A stretch of DNA of 34,232 bases from Alteromonadaceae bacterium (GCA_002691625.1 NZIK01000026.1:54361-88592), one strand, 5' to 3'. Counted from the stretch's first letter, positions 16,092 to 25,793 are shown. The notes: a model not told the origin generated them from the sequence alone. Numbers and translations: made by a program.

Positions 16092-16127
16092 TATACTGGC
16101 AGCAATACATCAAACCACAGAGTTTAT

Positions 16128-18515
16128 ATGACAGATGATCCGCACTACGAGCGGGAAAAAGCCAAGTACGAAAATCCGGTAGCAAGCCGCGAATATTTGC
16201 TGGAAACCCTTAAAGAGTATGGCAAACCCATGACCTTTATGGACATTTGCCAAAGCGTAAATGCCCAGGACGAAGACAGCCGGATTGGCATTCAACGACG
16301 CCTGCGTGCTATGGAGCGCGAGGGGCAAATTCAATTTACCAAACAAAAGCGGTATGCCGTTCTGCAACAGGAACAGCTCATCCGCGGGCGAATAATAGGT
16401 CACCGTGACGGTTACGGTTTCCTGCGCCCCGATGACAATTCCGGCGATTTGTTTATCAGTGCCGGGCAGATGCAAATGTTTATGCACGACGACAGGGTGG
16501 AAGCCCGTGAGAGCGGTACAGACCGCCGTGGTCGTCGCGAAGCCTACATAAATCAGGTGATAGAGCCCCGTAAGGAGCCCATTGTTGGCCGGTATTTTAC
16601 CGAACAGGGCATGGGGGTGGTTATTCCTGATGACAGCCGCATCAACTTTGAGATCATTATTCCACCAGAACACGCCCACGGTGCCAGACAAGGCAACGTG
16701 GTGGTGGTGGAAATTACTCAGCGCCCCCGTCGGCGCGTTAGCCCGGTTGGCCGGATTATTGAAGTGCTCGGCGAGCATATGGCGCCGGGGATGGAAATTG
16801 AAATGGCCCTGCGCACCTTCGATATTCCCCATCAGTGGCCCAAAGGGGTTACCCGTCAGATTGAAGGGTTAACCGACAGTGTTAAGGAAGAAGACAAAAC
16901 CGGCCGCGTTGACCTGCGTCAGTTACCACTGGTAACCATCGACGGTGAAGACGCAAGAGACTTCGACGACGCCGTATTCTGTGAGCCGCTGGATAACGGG
17001 GGCTGGCAGTTATGGGTCGCCATTGCTGATGTCAGTCAGTATGTGACGCCCGGCAGTGCGCTGGACGCCGAAGCGCTGGAGCGCGGTAACTCGGTGTACT
17101 TTCCTGAGCAGGTTATCCCCATGTTGCCGGAAGTGTTATCGAACGGTTTATGCTCACTGAATCCTGAGGTTGACCGGCTGTGCATGGTATGTGAAATGAC
17201 CATCAGCCCGGCAGGTAAACTGGAGAATTACCAGTTTTACGAAGCGGTGATGAATTCTCACGCTCGCTTTACCTACAGCAAAGTGTGGCAGATTTTAAGC
17301 GGTAACAAAGAGCTGCATCAGCGTTATGAAGAATTTGTGCCTCACCTGCGTCATTTACACGATCTGTATCGCGCACTTAAAAAAGCCCGTGCTCAGCGCG
17401 GTGCCATTGAGTTTGAAACGCAGGAAAGTAAATTTGTTTTCAATGCCCAGCGCAAGATTGAAAACATCGTGCCCATTGAGCGTAACGATGCCCATAAGCT
17501 GATTGAAGAATGTATGATCATGGCCAACGTTAGTGCGGCCTTGTACATTGAAAACAATAAAGCGCATTCACTGTTTCGCGTGCACGACAAGCCTGATGCG
17601 GACAGGCTGACCGCGTTTACCTCTTATCTGGGTGAAGTAGGGATCCCGCACAGCATTGTAGAGGGCGCCTCGCCGGCCGATTTTACTGCGGTGGTCAGCA
17701 AAACCCGTGGTCGCCCTGATCAGGAACTTATCCAGACCATGCTGCTGCGCTCCATGAAGCAGGCTATCTACGATGGCGATAACATCGGCCACTTCGGCCT
17801 GGCGCTCGATGCGTACGCTCATTTTACTTCGCCGATCCGACGTTATCCGGATCTGGTGGTACACAGAACGCTTAAATCGATCCTTAAAAAACAAGGGCAG
17901 ACGGTTCATGGTGCCAAGTCATACAGCGAAGAGGAAGTCGAGCAGTTAGGCGAACAGTGTTCCATGACCGAACGCCGTGCCGATGATGCTACCCGGGACG
18001 TCAGCGACTGGCTCAAATGCGAGTTTATGCAGGATCACGTGGGCGAAACCTTTGAAGGGGTAGTGAGCTCGGTAACCGGCTTTGGTATTTTCGTGCGCAT
18101 CACCGAATATCATATCGATGGTTTAGTGCATATTACCTCCCTCGACGATGACTACTATCGCTACGACGAAGTGAAGCAAACCCTTAGCGGCGAGAGCGGA
18201 GCCCGCCAGTACCGTTTAGGCGATCAACTGGAAGTAAAAGTAGCGGCCGTGAATCTGGATGAACGTAAAATCGATCTGGTGCTCGATAATAAGTGGTTGC
18301 GTTCCCAGGGCGGCAAAAAAGTCAAAGTGGTCAACAAGCGCAGTGGTGACGAAAAGCCTGCTGGCCGTCAGCGTCGTAATGTTAAAGACGGCGAGAAGAG
18401 CGGTGCGAAAAAATCAGGTAAATCACGACGTAAGCCAGCGGGGAAGTCTGGCAGTACAGCTAATAAGCGCGGTAGCTCCAAGAAGGGGCGACCGGCAAAA
18501 GGTAACAAAGGTTAA
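16128..18515 (+). CDS. rnr: Ribonuclease R
   Basis: RNase R is a processive 3'-5' exoribonuclease that degrades structured RNA (rRNA quality control, mRNA decay, tmRNA-tagged messages). Domain order is as expected. An N-terminal helix-turn-helix region covers about 15-80. Cold-shock domains start at [19 protein letters not shown] (about 85-103). The RNB catalytic domain carries [16 protein letters not shown], whose Asp272, Asp278 and Asp280 fall at the same numbers as in E. coli RNase R. An S1 domain begins [20 protein letters not shown]. The last about 60 residues are a Lys/Arg/Gly/Ser-rich tail, as in the E. coli protein. Length is 795 aa against 813. The stop codon overlaps the rlmB start (TAATG). 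It is the first gene of a four-gene run. Confidence 0.97.
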   Translation: MTDDPHYEREKAKYENPVASREYLLETLKEYGKPMTFMDICQSVNAQDEDSRIGIQRRLRAMEREGQIQFTKQKRYAVLQQEQLIRGRIIGHRDGYGFLRPDDNSGDLFISAGQMQMFMHDDRVEARESGTDRRGRREAYINQVIEPRKEPIVGRYFTEQGMGVVIPDDSRINFEIIIPPEHAHGARQGNVVVVEITQRPRRRVSPVGRIIEVLGEHMAPGMEIEMALRTFDIPHQWPKGVTRQIEGLTDSVKEEDKTGRVDLRQLPLVTIDGEDARDFDDAVFCEPLDNGGWQLWVAIADVSQYVTPGSALDAEALERGNSVYFPEQVIPMLPEVLSNGLCSLNPEVDRLCMVCEMTISPAGKLENYQFYEAVMNSHARFTYSKVWQILSGNKELHQRYEEFVPHLRHLHDLYRALKKARAQRGAIEFETQESKFVFNAQRKIENIVPIERNDAHKLIEECMIMANVSAALYIENNKAHSLFRVHDKPDADRLTAFTSYLGEVGIPHSIVEGASPADFTAVVSKTRGRPDQELIQTMLLRSMKQAIYDGDNIGHFGLALDAYAHFTSPIRRYPDLVVHRTLKSILKKQGQTVHGAKSYSEEEVEQLGEQCSMTERRADDATRDVSDWLKCEFMQDHVGETFEGVVSSVTGFGIFVRITEYHIDGLVHITSLDDDYYRYDEVKQTLSGESGARQYRLGDQLEVKVAAVNLDERKIDLVLDNKWLRSQGGKKVKVVNKRSGDEKPAGRQRRNVKDGEKSGAKKSGKSRRKPAGKSGSTANKRGSSKKGRPAKGNKG

Positions 18516-19255
18516 TGGCACAGCAAGAATGGTTATACGGCCTGCACGCCATGCAGGCGGTAATTGAAAACGAACCTGAACGGTTAATTGAAATCTGGGT
18601 ATTGAAAGGGCGTGATGATGAGCGGTTGATTAATATTGTTAATCAGGCTCGTCGGTTTGGCGTCTCAGTGCAATTTTGCAACCGTAAAGTGCTCGACGAT
18701 AAGGTTAAAGGTGAGCAGCACCAAGGCATAGTCGCCCGGGCGAAGCCAGCAAAAATCCTGGATGAAAGCGATTTGGACCGGCTGCTGGATTCAACCCCCG
18801 TGCCCTTGTTGCTGGTTCTGGATGGAGTGACCGATCCGCACAATATCGGTGCCTGCCTGCGTACCGCCGACGCGGCCGGTGCCCACGCACTGATAGTGCC
18901 TAAAGACAAGTCCGGCGGACTTACCGGCACGGCCCGTAAAGTCGCCTGTGGTGCCGCCGAAGTGGTGCCTTTTATACAGGTCACTAATCTGTCGCGAACC
19001 TTAAAACAGCTGCAGGATAAAGGGGTTTGGGTAATTGGTACCGCCGGCGAAGCCGAGCAACTGATTTATGATTGCAAGCTAAGCGGCCCTATGGCGTTGG
19101 TGATGGGTGCCGAAGGCAAGGGCATGCGCCGGTTAACCCGCGAAACCTGTGACGAACTGGTAAAACTGCCCATGGCTGGCAGTGTATCCAGCTTAAATGT
19201 GTCGGTGGCTACCGGGGTGTGTTTATACGAGATTGTCCGCCAGCGTGGCCTTTAA
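18515..19255 (+). CDS. rlmB: 23S rRNA (guanosine-2251 2'-O) methyltransferase RlmB
   Basis: This SPOUT-class enzyme uses S-adenosylmethionine to methylate G2251 in the P-loop of 23S rRNA. The N-terminal substrate-binding domain begins [20 protein letters not shown]. The trefoil-knot motifs are all present: [20 protein letters not shown] (motif 1, catalytic Asn and Arg), [14 protein letters not shown] (motif 2), and [18 protein letters not shown] (motif 3). The length of 246 aa is normal. It shares one base with the rnr stop codon, which indicates translational coupling. The rnr-rlmB pair is conserved in gammaproteobacteria. Confidence 0.96.
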   Translation: MAQQEWLYGLHAMQAVIENEPERLIEIWVLKGRDDERLINIVNQARRFGVSVQFCNRKVLDDKVKGEQHQGIVARAKPAKILDESDLDRLLDSTPVPLLLVLDGVTDPHNIGACLRTADAAGAHALIVPKDKSGGLTGTARKVACGAAEVVPFIQVTNLSRTLKQLQDKGVWVIGTAGEAEQLIYDCKLSGPMALVMGAEGKGMRRLTRETCDELVKLPMAGSVSSLNVSVATGVCLYEIVRQRGL

Positions 19256-19266
19256 GGTAGTAAGCG

Positions 19267-19899
19267 ATGGAAAGCATAGCCCAGCTTGAACGTTGGATGA
19301 CGGCCATTTCTGAGCCCCATATCGTGCTTGGCTATGGCAGTCTGATGAACAGTGACTCCCGGAGTCGTCATTCAGGGATTCCCCACGATGGCGTTGAAGT
19401 TGAGGTATTTGGTTTCGAGCGGGGCTGGATCACGCGCTCTGAACCCGAACTGCAAACCTACGTTGGCGCCTATCAGAAAAAAGATGGCTGGCTGAATGCG
19501 CAGCTTGTGCCTACCCATCTCGATCCGGCGCTGCAAAAGCGTGAGCAGGACTACCGATTTACGCCGGTGACTATCGACCAGTTAAACTTTGAACTGGCTG
19601 ACGACCTCACCGAGCGATTGATTGAGTGGTTAAAGCTGCGCGATATCTGGATTTGCGAGTCGTTAAAGGTTGAGCCCTCAAGTGCTGATTATCCGGTTCA
19701 TCAAAGCTATATCGACACCTGTCTGGCCGGTTGCCTGGAGTTAGGCGGCGAAGCGGCCGTCCGGCGTTTTATAGCCTCAACCACAGGTTGGCAGCATCAC
19801 CGGGTTAACGATCGCGAAGCGCCTCGCTACCCGCGGGCGGCAGTGGTCAACCCGGCTTACTTTGTGGTGTTCGATCAGTTGCTGGACAACCCGTCATGA
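19267..19899 (+). CDS. Gamma-glutamylcyclotransferase-fold protein
   Basis: This is a small cytoplasmic protein with the gamma-glutamylcyclotransferase-like fold. The signature IVLGYGSLMN lies at about 19-28 (YGSL at 23-26), and a likely catalytic Glu sits in LDPALQKREQDYRF (Glu93, three residues before Tyr96), matching the LDxxE-x-x-Y pattern of that superfamily. The C-terminal half (LKLRDIWICESLKVE, YIDTCLAGCLELGGEAAVRRFI) reads as an added helical part. Whether it acts on gamma-glutamyl peptides, glutathione or another amine cannot be told. It starts 11 bases after rlmB and its stop overlaps the next gene by four bases (ATGA), so it is part of the rnr operon here. The function assignment is by fold motif only. 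Confidence 0.72.
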   Translation: MESIAQLERWMTAISEPHIVLGYGSLMNSDSRSRHSGIPHDGVEVEVFGFERGWITRSEPELQTYVGAYQKKDGWLNAQLVPTHLDPALQKREQDYRFTPVTIDQLNFELADDLTERLIEWLKLRDIWICESLKVEPSSADYPVHQSYIDTCLAGCLELGGEAAVRRFIASTTGWQHHRVNDREAPRYPRAAVVNPAYFVVFDQLLDNPS

Positions 19900-20402
19900 T
19901 TATTGAGTCCGAGCGGCTGAGGCTGCGACGGCTGAGTCGGGATGATGTGGATTTTATTCTGGCGGTAACTAACGACAAACAATGGCTGACGTTTATCGGC
20001 GATCGCGGTATTAACGACGATGGTCAGGCCAGCCAGTATATATCCGTAGCCAGTGACAGCTTTGCTGCCAAAGGATATGGCTTATGGCTGGTTGAAGCCA
20101 TTGATGCAGAGGGCGATAAGCGAATTGGACTATGTGGCTTTATCCGCCGTCCGTTTCTGAGTTGCCCCGATCTTGGTTATGCCTTTTTACCCCGGGGGCG
20201 CGGCAAAGGCTATGCCTGTGAAGCGGTAAACCTGGTGCTAAGCTGGGCTTCCTCGCATACTAATGAGCGCCAGGTCAGCGCTATTTGCCGGCCGGATAAC
20301 CTTGCTTCGCTGGCAGTGCTCCAGCGTGCAGGGTTTGAGCGCATGGGAAAGCTATTTCAGCCACAGCAACTGCCTCACGATTTCTTTTTGCGCCCTTTGT
20401 AG
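19896..20402 (+). CDS. GNAT-family N-acetyltransferase (RimJ/RimL-like)
   Basis: This 168-residue acetyl-CoA-dependent acyltransferase starts with the typical IESERLRLRRLSRDDVDFIL. The acetyl-CoA-binding motif A is DLGYAFLPRGRGKGYACEAVNLVL (RGRGKGYA loop, about 102-118), followed by motif B with ICRPDNLASLAVLQRAGFERMG. This arrangement belongs to the RimJ/RimL-like (Acetyltransf_3) branch, whose members acetylate ribosomal proteins, amino acids or drugs; the substrate is unknown. The ATG overlaps the previous stop (ATGA), implying translational coupling. It is last in the rnr-rlmB run. Confidence 0.88.
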   Translation: MIIESERLRLRRLSRDDVDFILAVTNDKQWLTFIGDRGINDDGQASQYISVASDSFAAKGYGLWLVEAIDAEGDKRIGLCGFIRRPFLSCPDLGYAFLPRGRGKGYACEAVNLVLSWASSHTNERQVSAICRPDNLASLAVLQRAGFERMGKLFQPQQLPHDFFLRPL

Positions 20403-20523
20403 TCTGCTTGCTGGCTTCGACTGAACAGGCCAATTCAGCTTTAATTTATGAGGTATGTGTTATACTTTAGCCGGTATTATTCTATGTCTTTTCAAATTCA
20501 TTTAAGCAGGGAGCAGGGACGTC

Positions 20524-22062
20524 TTGGGCTTATTTGCATCTATCAAAAGCAAACTAACCTTTATTAGCCAGCGTTATGGCAGAACGCTAACGCTATTGGC
20601 GGTGGTGTTGTTTTTAACGTTCGACTTTATTGCCCTCTCGCTCAATGTCTGGCTGTCTTATCGTATTGAAGCGGCCGCCATCAATATCAACCTTTCCGGC
20701 AGGCAGCGGATGCTGAGCCAGCGGCTGGTGAAAAACCTGCTGATGATGGAAAACGCCTATACTAACGAAGAAGCTTACAGTGCCGCGCTGGCAGAATTGC
20801 GCGAAACCTTTAAGCGTTTCGACCTTACTCTCGATAGCTTTCACCGCGGGGGGCGAACGTTTTCGGCCGATCACAATGTGATTGAAGTGGCCCCCCTAAC
20901 CAGCGATGCCAGCACCCAGATAGTGCAACAGGCGTTATTGGAGTGGTCACCCCTCAGGCAAAAAATCAGGCAGTTGATTGGCCGTGAATACGACCATTTA
21001 CTCCTGCAGCAGGCCATCGATGTGGCGCAGCGAAAAAACCTCACCTTACTTGATTTAATGAACAAGCTGACTGTTGAACTTGAACACGAAACCCAGGCCG
21101 AAGCCATGTCGATTCGCTTTTATCAGGGACTGGCATTTTTCCTGGCCATTATTAACTTTACTCTGGCCATTGTGATGTATCGCCTGCGGGTGCTTAAGGC
21201 AAATCACTCGGTGGATTTGGTTGATAACATAATGAATCAGGTTGCAGCCGGTATTCTGGTGGCTGATGAAAGCGGCAAGATTATCAGGGCAAACAAGCTT
21301 GTGGAAAACATGAGCGGTTACCTTATGACTGAGCTGCAAGGGCGTAAAGTAGACTCGTTATTGTACGAGTATGAAGGTGAAATGTATGGGATACGCAAGG
21401 TTGGTGATCAGTATCATTGCCAGGTGGAGGTCAGCGAAGTCCTGATCGGTAATCGTCCGGCAACTGTGTACACCATTATTGATGACAGCCAGCAAAAAGC
21501 CCAGCAGCAGGAACTCACGTTGCTGGCTTATCACGATCAGTTAACGGATTTACCCAACCGCCACCTGTTTAACGACCGCTTGTCGGTAGAAATGAAGCAT
21601 GCCCTGCGCCGCAATGAAAAAATCGCCTTATTGTTTATTGACCTCAACGGGTTTAAGGGCGTTAACGACCGCTATGGCCACAAGTTTGGTGATTTATTAC
21701 TGGGGCGTGTTGCCGTCAGAATGAAGCAAACCGTGAGGGATTCCGATACCGTAGCTCGGCTCGGCGGCGATGAGTTTACGCTACTGCTCACCGACATACA
21801 GTCTTATGGTATGTGTAAGGCGCTGGTGGATAAAATTATTGATGCGATTTGCAAGCCTTACCTTATTCAGGAAGTGCTCGTCGAAGTAGGAGCCAGCATT
21901 GGGGTGGCCTGTTTTCCTGACGATGCAACCAATGAGCAGGAATTGTTGAGTCTGGCGGATAAGGCCATGTATCGCTCAAAGGCCACTGGCGAAAGTTGTA
22001 TTACCTTCGCCAGCGACTGGCTGTCACATAAGCCCGAAAAGCATCAGGTGGATCAGAACTGA
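20524..22062 (+). CDS. Membrane diguanylate cyclase with PilJ-type sensor, PAS and GGDEF
   Basis: This protein probably makes cyclic di-GMP at the inner membrane in response to a periplasmic ligand. Order: TM1 about 22-44; a PilJ/NarX-type four-helix sensor whose first helix has the conserved INLSGRQRMLSQRL (about 54-68); TM2 about 199-219; a PAS-like domain about 230-320 (VAAGILVADESGKIIRANKL); and GGDEF about 335-490. The active site GGDEF is intact (414-418), and the inhibitory site RDSD (405-408) has the right five-residue spacing, so product inhibition is expected. There is no EAL domain. The start is TTG 20524, with GGGAGCAGGGA upstream. The 3' end overlaps the convergent cyclophilin gene by 10 bases. 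The INLSGRQRMLSQR helix is related to nitrate sensors, but the ligand is unknown. Confidence 0.92.
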   Translation: MGLFASIKSKLTFISQRYGRTLTLLAVVLFLTFDFIALSLNVWLSYRIEAAAININLSGRQRMLSQRLVKNLLMMENAYTNEEAYSAALAELRETFKRFDLTLDSFHRGGRTFSADHNVIEVAPLTSDASTQIVQQALLEWSPLRQKIRQLIGREYDHLLLQQAIDVAQRKNLTLLDLMNKLTVELEHETQAEAMSIRFYQGLAFFLAIINFTLAIVMYRLRVLKANHSVDLVDNIMNQVAAGILVADESGKIIRANKLVENMSGYLMTELQGRKVDSLLYEYEGEMYGIRKVGDQYHCQVEVSEVLIGNRPATVYTIIDDSQQKAQQQELTLLAYHDQLTDLPNRHLFNDRLSVEMKHALRRNEKIALLFIDLNGFKGVNDRYGHKFGDLLLGRVAVRMKQTVRDSDTVARLGGDEFTLLLTDIQSYGMCKALVDKIIDAICKPYLIQEVLVEVGASIGVACFPDDATNEQELLSLADKAMYRSKATGESCITFASDWLSHKPEKHQVDQN

Positions 22063-22658
22063 GGCGGTAACAGGGTGACTTTTTCAATGATGATGTTTTC
22101 TACCGGCGCATCGGCAAAACCAATGGTTGCTTTGTATTCGGTGTCTACTTCGCCCATGGCGTCAACCACTTCAAAGCCTTCCACTACGGCACCAAAGACG
22201 GCATAGCCCCATGACCTGCCCGGGTCGAGGTTATCGTTTTCATCCAGATTAAAGAAGAACTGACGGGTGGCGGTATGCGGGTCGTTCTGACGAGCCATTG
22301 CAACCGAATACATGGTATTTTTCAGGCCGTTGCCTGATTCGTTAAAGATGACCGGGTAAGACGATTTCTCTTCATAATCCACCGTATAACCACCGCCCTG
22401 AACGATATAACCAGGGATAATGCGCTGAAAAATGGTGCCTTCGAAACTTCGCTTATCCACATAACGCAGAAAGTTGTTTACTGTGATGGGCGCACGGCGA
22501 CGATCCAGCTCGATGACAATATCTCCCATGGTGGTTTCCAGCTTAACCCGTGGGTAGTAATTATCAGGCTGGATTTGTGAACCGTCATCCGCTTCTTTTT
22601 TTGCGGCCTGAGCAGCCACGGTAAAAATCAGCAATGAAAATAGCAAAGCTCTTAGCAT
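22053..22658 (-). CDS. ppiA: Periplasmic cyclophilin-type peptidyl-prolyl isomerase
   Basis: This enzyme catalyses cis/trans isomerisation of prolyl bonds in periplasmic proteins. A Sec signal peptide covers 1-18 (VAAQAA), followed by a polar linker. The cyclophilin core is clear: GDIVIELDRRRAPITVNNFLRYV, FQRIIPGYIVQGGG (catalytic Arg block), MARQNDPHTATRQFFFNL, and WGYAVFGAVVEGFEVVDAM. The exported form and bacterial FxRxIPGxxxQGG motif favour PpiA over the cytoplasmic PpiB. It lies nine bases behind rlmG on the same strand, so it is probably co-transcribed, and overlaps the 3' end of the convergent cyclase gene. Confidence 0.92.
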   Translation of the reverse strand: MLRALLFSLLIFTVAAQAAKKEADDGSQIQPDNYYPRVKLETTMGDIVIELDRRRAPITVNNFLRYVDKRSFEGTIFQRIIPGYIVQGGGYTVDYEEKSSYPVIFNESGNGLKNTMYSVAMARQNDPHTATRQFFFNLDENDNLDPGRSWGYAVFGAVVEGFEVVDAMGEVDTEYKATIGFADAPVENIIIEKVTLLPPQF

Positions 22659-22667
22659 GGGTTATCC

Positions 22668-23834
22668 TTATCGTTTTGCAGCACTAAAAATGACAAACTT
22701 GTTGTGACTGGCAAGGGTAGTCACGCCGCCAAACAAGCGTTTAAGGGTATGGTAATAATCCAGGTGCCGGTTGGCTACCACAATCAGATGACCACCTTTT
22801 TCCAGCAGTTCATAGGCATCATGGAACATCTGCCAGGCAATATGATCGGTAATGGTATTCTGCTGGTGGAACGGCGGGTTACACAGCACTTTGGTAAAGC
22901 TGGGGCGGGCAGGCTGGTCGAGTAAAGATTCCAGACAGTTACTGGCTACAAAGCGGCACTGGTTAACCTGTTCCGGAAAATTGTTTTCGACATTCAGGCG
23001 GGCCGAAGCAATCGCCATGTATGACTCATCTACAAAGGTGACCTTGGCGTTTGGTGCCATACTCAGTGCATTCAGCCCCAGTACGCCATTCCCGCAGCCG
23101 AGGTCGAGCAGGTTGTCATGGTCGCTGACCTGCATATGCTCGAGTAAAAAACGTGCGCCGATATCCAGCGACTGGCGGGAAAATACGTTGGCATGATTAG
23201 CGACCTGCACCGTCTGGCCATTGGGTAGTCGGCAGGGCCACACCGTGGGGTACGGATTTTTAACCTCGCGGCCAAGCACTTCGGGATCCGGCTGACAAAA
23301 AATCAGCCGGGATTTCTTTTTCGCCAGTGACGTTTTAGTGGGGCCAATAAGCTTTTCAAACAGTGCCAGCACAGAGCGAGTAACGGTTTTTACTTTTGCC
23401 CCGGCGACGATAACGGTTTGCGGGCCGACCACTTTGCGCAGCGCCAGTAACTGACTTTCCAGTAGTGCCAGGGTGCGGGGAATTTTGATGATAACCAGCG
23501 CCGGTGATTCAGGCAAAGGCGCAAGGCAGTCCTGCATGGTTACTGCGGGCAGTTGGTTGGTTGCCAGGTTTTCCTTAAACGATAACTCTGAAATCTTTGA
23601 GTCAGACACCCACACCGGTTGCTCTTCAGCAAACCAACATCCCAGTGCACCGAAATCATCATTAAAGAGTATCCACGGCTGTTGGCTGCCTGATAACGCC
23701 GGTAGCTCTTGCCCGATATGTTCAATAAGCAGTTCGTCAGCACTGTCCCAGGCCTGCAGACTCTTGTGCTGATGTTTGGCCGGATAACGGATCAGCGTCA
23801 ATGTGCGGTCAGATAGTGTAAACTCTGTGTTCAT
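22668..23834 (-). CDS. rlmG: 23S rRNA (guanine-1835 N2) methyltransferase RlmG
   Basis: RlmG methylates G1835 of 23S rRNA using S-adenosylmethionine. Length (388 aa) and two-domain form fit. An N-terminal degenerate domain covers 1 to about 185. The C-terminal active domain has motif I LLDLGCGNGVLGL (242-254), acidic VDES (268-271) and the catalytic NPPFHQQ (319-325). The NPPFHQ signature and paired MTS-like halves separate RlmG from its relative RsmC only by overall similarity; the opening ANVFSRQSLDIGARFLLEH also fits. Its start is divergent from alkB, with a 29-base gap, so the two promoters must overlap or lie within the genes. It probably also drives the cyclophilin gene. Confidence 0.92.
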   Translation of the reverse strand: MNTEFTLSDRTLTLIRYPAKHQHKSLQAWDSADELLIEHIGQELPALSGSQQPWILFNDDFGALGCWFAEEQPVWVSDSKISELSFKENLATNQLPAVTMQDCLAPLPESPALVIIKIPRTLALLESQLLALRKVVGPQTVIVAGAKVKTVTRSVLALFEKLIGPTKTSLAKKKSRLIFCQPDPEVLGREVKNPYPTVWPCRLPNGQTVQVANHANVFSRQSLDIGARFLLEHMQVSDHDNLLDLGCGNGVLGLNALSMAPNAKVTFVDESYMAIASARLNVENNFPEQVNQCRFVASNCLESLLDQPARPSFTKVLCNPPFHQQNTITDHIAWQMFHDAYELLEKGGHLIVVANRHLDYYHTLKRLFGGVTTLASHNKFVIFSAAKR

Positions 23835-23863
23835 GATGTGTGGTTTGCCCGGTGTTATCGATA

Positions 23864-24505
23864 ATGCAATTTAACTTATTTGCCAGTCAGGCGGCGGCTT
23901 TAACGCCTGTATCACTGCCCGATGCCGATATCCGTTATCAGTCTGACTGGCTGTCGCCAGAGCAGGCTGAAGCGCTGTATCTTCAGCTTCAGCAGGAATT
24001 ACCCTGGCGGCAGGATACTATCAAATTGTACGGCCGAGAGGTAAAAATTCCGCGCTTACAATCGTGGCACGGCGCGCCGCATTGTGAATATACCTATTCC
24101 AATTTACGCATGCCACCGCATCCCATGACAGCCAGTTTAACGCAATTGCAGCAACGACTGAGCGCAGAACTGAATGCGCCGTTTAATTGTGTTTTGGCCA
24201 ACTGGTACCGCGATGGCAGCGATGGCATGGGCATGCACGCCGATGACGAACCCGAAATCGGCCCCCGCCCGGTGATAGCATCAGTCTCACTGGGCAGCAC
24301 CCGGCGCTTTAGTTTTAAGCATTTGCGCAGTGGCGAGCGCAGCGAACTCATGCTGGAGCCCGGCAGCCTGTTGGTAATGGCTGGCGATACGCAGCAACAC
24401 TATCACCACGGACTCAGCAAGACGCGTAAACCTATCGGTGGTAGAATTAACCTTACGTTTCGATATATTCCCAAACATGAAAACTCCGATGCAGGTGAGC
24501 CATAA
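23864..24505 (+). CDS. alkB: AlkB-like Fe(II)/2-oxoglutarate dioxygenase, alkylated DNA repair
   Basis: This protein is predicted to reverse 1-methyladenine and 3-methylcytosine damage in DNA or RNA by oxidative demethylation. From the ATG at 23864 it is 213 residues, with the iron ligands His125 and Asp127 (MGMHADDEPE), distal His182 (HYHHGLSK), and the 2-oxoglutarate Arg pair Arg194/Arg200 (RINLTFR). The substrate-side stretch LPWRQDTIKLYGREVKIPRLQSWHG resembles the ALKBH2/3-type branch more than E. coli AlkB. The frame is open back to GTG 23840, but the ATG is the more natural start. Its stop codon directly abuts the bolA ATG. It is divergent from rlmG. Confidence 0.9.
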   Translation: MQFNLFASQAAALTPVSLPDADIRYQSDWLSPEQAEALYLQLQQELPWRQDTIKLYGREVKIPRLQSWHGAPHCEYTYSNLRMPPHPMTASLTQLQQRLSAELNAPFNCVLANWYRDGSDGMGMHADDEPEIGPRPVIASVSLGSTRRFSFKHLRSGERSELMLEPGSLLVMAGDTQQHYHHGLSKTRKPIGGRINLTFRYIPKHENSDAGEP

Positions 24506-24826
24506 ATGATGCAGGTAAGACCCTTTATTGAGCAGCAATTAACGAATGAACTCGCTCCACAATACCTTGAAGTGCTGGATGAAAGTTATATGCACAATGT
24601 GCCGGATGATGCACAAAGTCACTTTAAGGTTACCGTTGTCAGTGAGGCCTTCGAAGGACTTCGCCTGATTGCCCGTCACCGCCAGGTGAATGCGCTGGTG
24701 GCTGAAGCACTGGCGGGGCCGGTGCATGCTCTGGCACTGCATACCTATACCCCGGCCGAATGGCAAAAGCGCAATCAGACGTCGGTAGATTCGCCGGCTT
24801 GCCTGGGCGGCAGCAAACTCGGCTAA
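24506..24826 (+). CDS. bolA: BolA family protein
   Basis: BolA proteins pair with monothiol glutaredoxins to handle iron-sulfur clusters and, in E. coli, affect morphology under stress. The 106-residue length and the core match the family: ESYMHNVPDDAQSHFKVTVVSEAFEGLRLIARHRQVNALVAEALAG, where SHFKVTVVSEAFEG and the RHRQVN helix contain the conserved His (His71 region) used as metal ligand. The C-terminal ALHTYTPAEWQKR is typical of BolA rather than IbaG/YrbA. Its start follows the alkB stop with no spacing, so coupling is likely. It is convergent with the AEC permease gene, 22 bases away. Confidence 0.92.
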   Translation: MMQVRPFIEQQLTNELAPQYLEVLDESYMHNVPDDAQSHFKVTVVSEAFEGLRLIARHRQVNALVAEALAGPVHALALHTYTPAEWQKRNQTSVDSPACLGGSKLG

Positions 24827-24848
24827 CTACCGTTTAGTGCAGTAACGA

Positions 24849-25793
24849 TTAAAGCAGCCCCTGGCCAGAGAGAAAATCGAACGCCGCAATGGTTAGGGGT
24901 AACGATAACACCGTGGTGATGGCGATGATGCTGGCCGCCAGTCGGTAATCCCCCCCAAGCGTGCGAACCATCACGTAACTGGCAGCGGCTGGTGGCGCGA
25001 TAGTCATTAATAATACAATGCCCAGAGGCATGCCGCGCAGCCCGGCCGCATAGGCTAATGCCACCATCACTGCTGGATAAAACACGCATTTACTCAACGA
25101 ACTAAGACTAATATTAAACCAGTCTGCACTGAATGACCGGAACTGCAACGAGGCGCCGGTGCACAGCAGGGCCAGCGGTAAGGTAAGTTGCGCGAAGTAT
25201 TCACCGGTGGTGGTTAGCAATACAGGCAGACGCCAGTCGAAATATGAGAACGGTAATGCAATAACAATGGCTATTATTAGCGGGTTTTTCACAATGCCTT
25301 TAACCTGTGAGGTAAGTGAGCGCTTGCCTTCCTGGTAGAAATTGAGAATGAATACCGATAATACATTAAACAAAATAGTGACCATGCCCAGATAAACTGA
25401 GGCTGCCGCCAGGCCATCATTGCCGTAGGTCTGTGCACAGTAGGCCAGACCAATAATCCCCATATTGGCCCTGAAGCCGCCCTGGGTAACCACCCCGGTT
25501 GCCTGGCGGTTAGGTACCATAAGATGGCTGGTGAGCATCAGCACCAGAAAATAGCCCAGCGTACCGGTAAGGCCGGTAATGATCAGCACCGGATTCGCCG
25601 CTTTACTGAAATCAGCCTGACTAATAGAGATAAACAATAAGGCTGGCAGGGCCACGGTAAAAACCAGTTTGGAGCCGGTGGCAACAAATTCATCATTTAT
25701 GAGTTTGGCGCGCAGTAATACGTTACCCATGATGAGTAACACGAGGACCGGGCCAATAACAGTAATGGCAAAATCAAAGGTGGATGCTTGCAT
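24849..25793 (-). CDS. AEC-family (auxin efflux carrier type) permease
   Basis: This inner-membrane transporter has about ten hydrophobic segments arranged as two five-helix halves. The opening FAITVIGPVLVLLIMGNVLLRAKLINDEF and the mid-protein QGGFRANMGIIGLAYCAQTYG (crossover Asn/Gly region of the fold) mark the family. The late PLGIVLLMTIAPPAAASYVMVRTLGG is the second crossover. Bacterial members export or import small organic acids such as malate or malonate; the substrate is not evident. ATG 25793 is chosen over GTG 25850, because the extra 19 residues lead with a Cys-rich stretch unlike the family. It has no neighbour in the same direction. Confidence 0.88.
   Translation of the reverse strand: MQASTFDFAITVIGPVLVLLIMGNVLLRAKLINDEFVATGSKLVFTVALPALLFISISQADFSKAANPVLIITGLTGTLGYFLVLMLTSHLMVPNRQATGVVTQGGFRANMGIIGLAYCAQTYGNDGLAAASVYLGMVTILFNVLSVFILNFYQEGKRSLTSQVKGIVKNPLIIAIVIALPFSYFDWRLPVLLTTTGEYFAQLTLPLALLCTGASLQFRSFSADWFNISLSSLSKCVFYPAVMVALAYAAGLRGMPLGIVLLMTIAPPAAASYVMVRTLGGDYRLAASIIAITTVLSLPLTIAAFDFLSGQGLL

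Noticed and set aside
16110-16832. 240-codon minus-strand frame across the rnr start
   Set aside because: Antisense shadow of RNase R; no own motifs and it would cover the rnr leader.
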